Virus record (IMG/VR): IMGVR_UViG_3300030329_004632 | Location: 1-20,471 of that record | Source: a virus | Strand: one strand, 5' to 3' | Length of the DNA stretch: 20,471 bases | Shown here: positions 20,081-20,471 of the stretch, in pieces | Position numbering within the stretch: the first letter of the stretch is position 1 | Layout: each line of letters begins with the position of its first letter | The notes under the pieces: generated by a model | Seen by the model: the letters and a program-made list of their open reading frames with translations, nothing else | Databases searched by the model: none | Told to the model about the DNA's origin: nothing | Translations under genes and position numbers: made by a program

Positions 20081-20471
20081 CTACGCCCGACTAAGGACGC
20101 AGCGGTTCAGGTTGGTTTCTTTGACCCCGGCGTACTCGCCGTGGCCTTTGATGGTGGCGACCAGTGTGTAGGTCTCACCCTCAGTCACGTCGTCGCCGTC
20201 GTTGGTCCGCGCTCCACCGGATGCGAACCACTTGAACACGTTCCCGGCCTCGTCAGTCATGGAGACCAACTCAGTGGTGCCCCAGTCATTCTCGAAGGTT
20301 CGAGTGTTCACCACAGTGACGGTCAGTGCCTCGTGAGCCGTGGCACCCTTGCGCTTGTCCGCTGCACTCAGCTTGCGGCCAATCTTGTCACCGGCTGCAC
20401 CGAAGTGGGTGCTGGTGGCCTTCAGGGCCTCGCGCTGCTTGCGGCGGGTCTCACCCTTGACGGCTCGGTTG
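20081..20471 (-). CDS. Partial gene, C-terminal part of a phage or plasmid protein
   Basis: The frame is open from the window edge to the stop at 20081, giving about 130 residues. The visible part has a basic start (KGETRRKQREALKATSTHFG), then TRTFENDWGTTELVSMTDEAGNVFKWFASGG, an acidic loop and TYTLVATIKGHGEYAGVKETNLNRC. The last part has a beta-rich, OB-fold-like feel (a compact barrel with a GEYAGV loop), resembling small phage or plasmid accessory proteins that may bind nucleic acid. The codons are GC-rich, matching ardC. The true start lies outside the window. Confidence 0.65.
   Translation of the reverse strand, partial: NRAVKGETRRKQREALKATSTHFGAAGDKIGRKLSAADKRKGATAHEALTVTVVNTRTFENDWGTTELVSMTDEAGNVFKWFASGGARTNDGDDVTEGETYTLVATIKGHGEYAGVKETNLNRCVLSRA

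Overview
The window reads as part of a tailed bacteriophage or phage-like genome. Genes are packed tightly, nearly all start behind clear Shine-Dalgarno sequences and many overlap by 1-14 bases. The recognisable proteins are phage-type: RecT annealing protein, YqaJ-type exonuclease, DEAH helicase, VapE-type helicase, a zinc-finger/TOPRIM primase, a Cro-like regulator, an HNH protein, an endolysin-like L,D-peptidase with holin-like partners, and ArdC antirestriction protein. No terminase, capsid, tail, integrase or DNA polymerase gene lies in the window. The host is probably a bacterium with canonical sigma-70-type promoters; I cannot name it.

Layout. (1) 1-2397, plus strand: a lysis-like cassette with the end of one gene, a single-span membrane/coiled-coil protein, a YkuD-like peptidase (probable endolysin), a BhlA-like holin and two more membrane proteins. 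A promoter can be seen at 132-161. (2) 2404-2481: a large hairpin in the gap between convergent gene blocks. (3) 2490-6407, minus strand: two DUF2589 paralogues, an FmdB-type zinc ribbon, an unknown protein with an acidic tail, an HNH protein, RecT and the YqaJ exonuclease. (4) 6408-6498: an operator/promoter region of alternating ATCAC/GTGAT half-sites, followed by a divergent Cro-like gene. (5) 6732-11334, minus strand: a replication block with a small unknown protein, SF2 helicase, VapE-type helicase, primase, an XRE-like regulator and a 58-residue protein. Three hairpins lie just upstream of the primase. (6) 11335-11768: the largest non-coding gap, with several hairpins, repeated A-tract motifs and a strong intrinsic terminator. 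(7) 11769-18259, minus strand: about twenty small accessory genes, mostly unknown. Many are joined by a repeated junction, GGAGGTGAGTGATG, that holds the end of one gene, the ribosome binding site and the start of the next. (8) 18260-20471, minus strand: a structured non-coding stretch, GC-rich ArdC with its own strong promoter, a gene whose start is unclear, and a partial gene running off the end.

Working model. On entry, ArdC (promoter at 19548-19577) and the small-gene block would be expressed early. Primase, VapE-type helicase and the DEAH helicase would drive replication. RecT and YqaJ would recombine or repair phage DNA under control of the operator region at 6427-6466. The plus-strand cassette would lyse the cell. 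The DUF2589/FmdB group sits between recombination and lysis and is the least explained conserved module here. All functions are read from sequence features and remembered family signatures; no database search was run.
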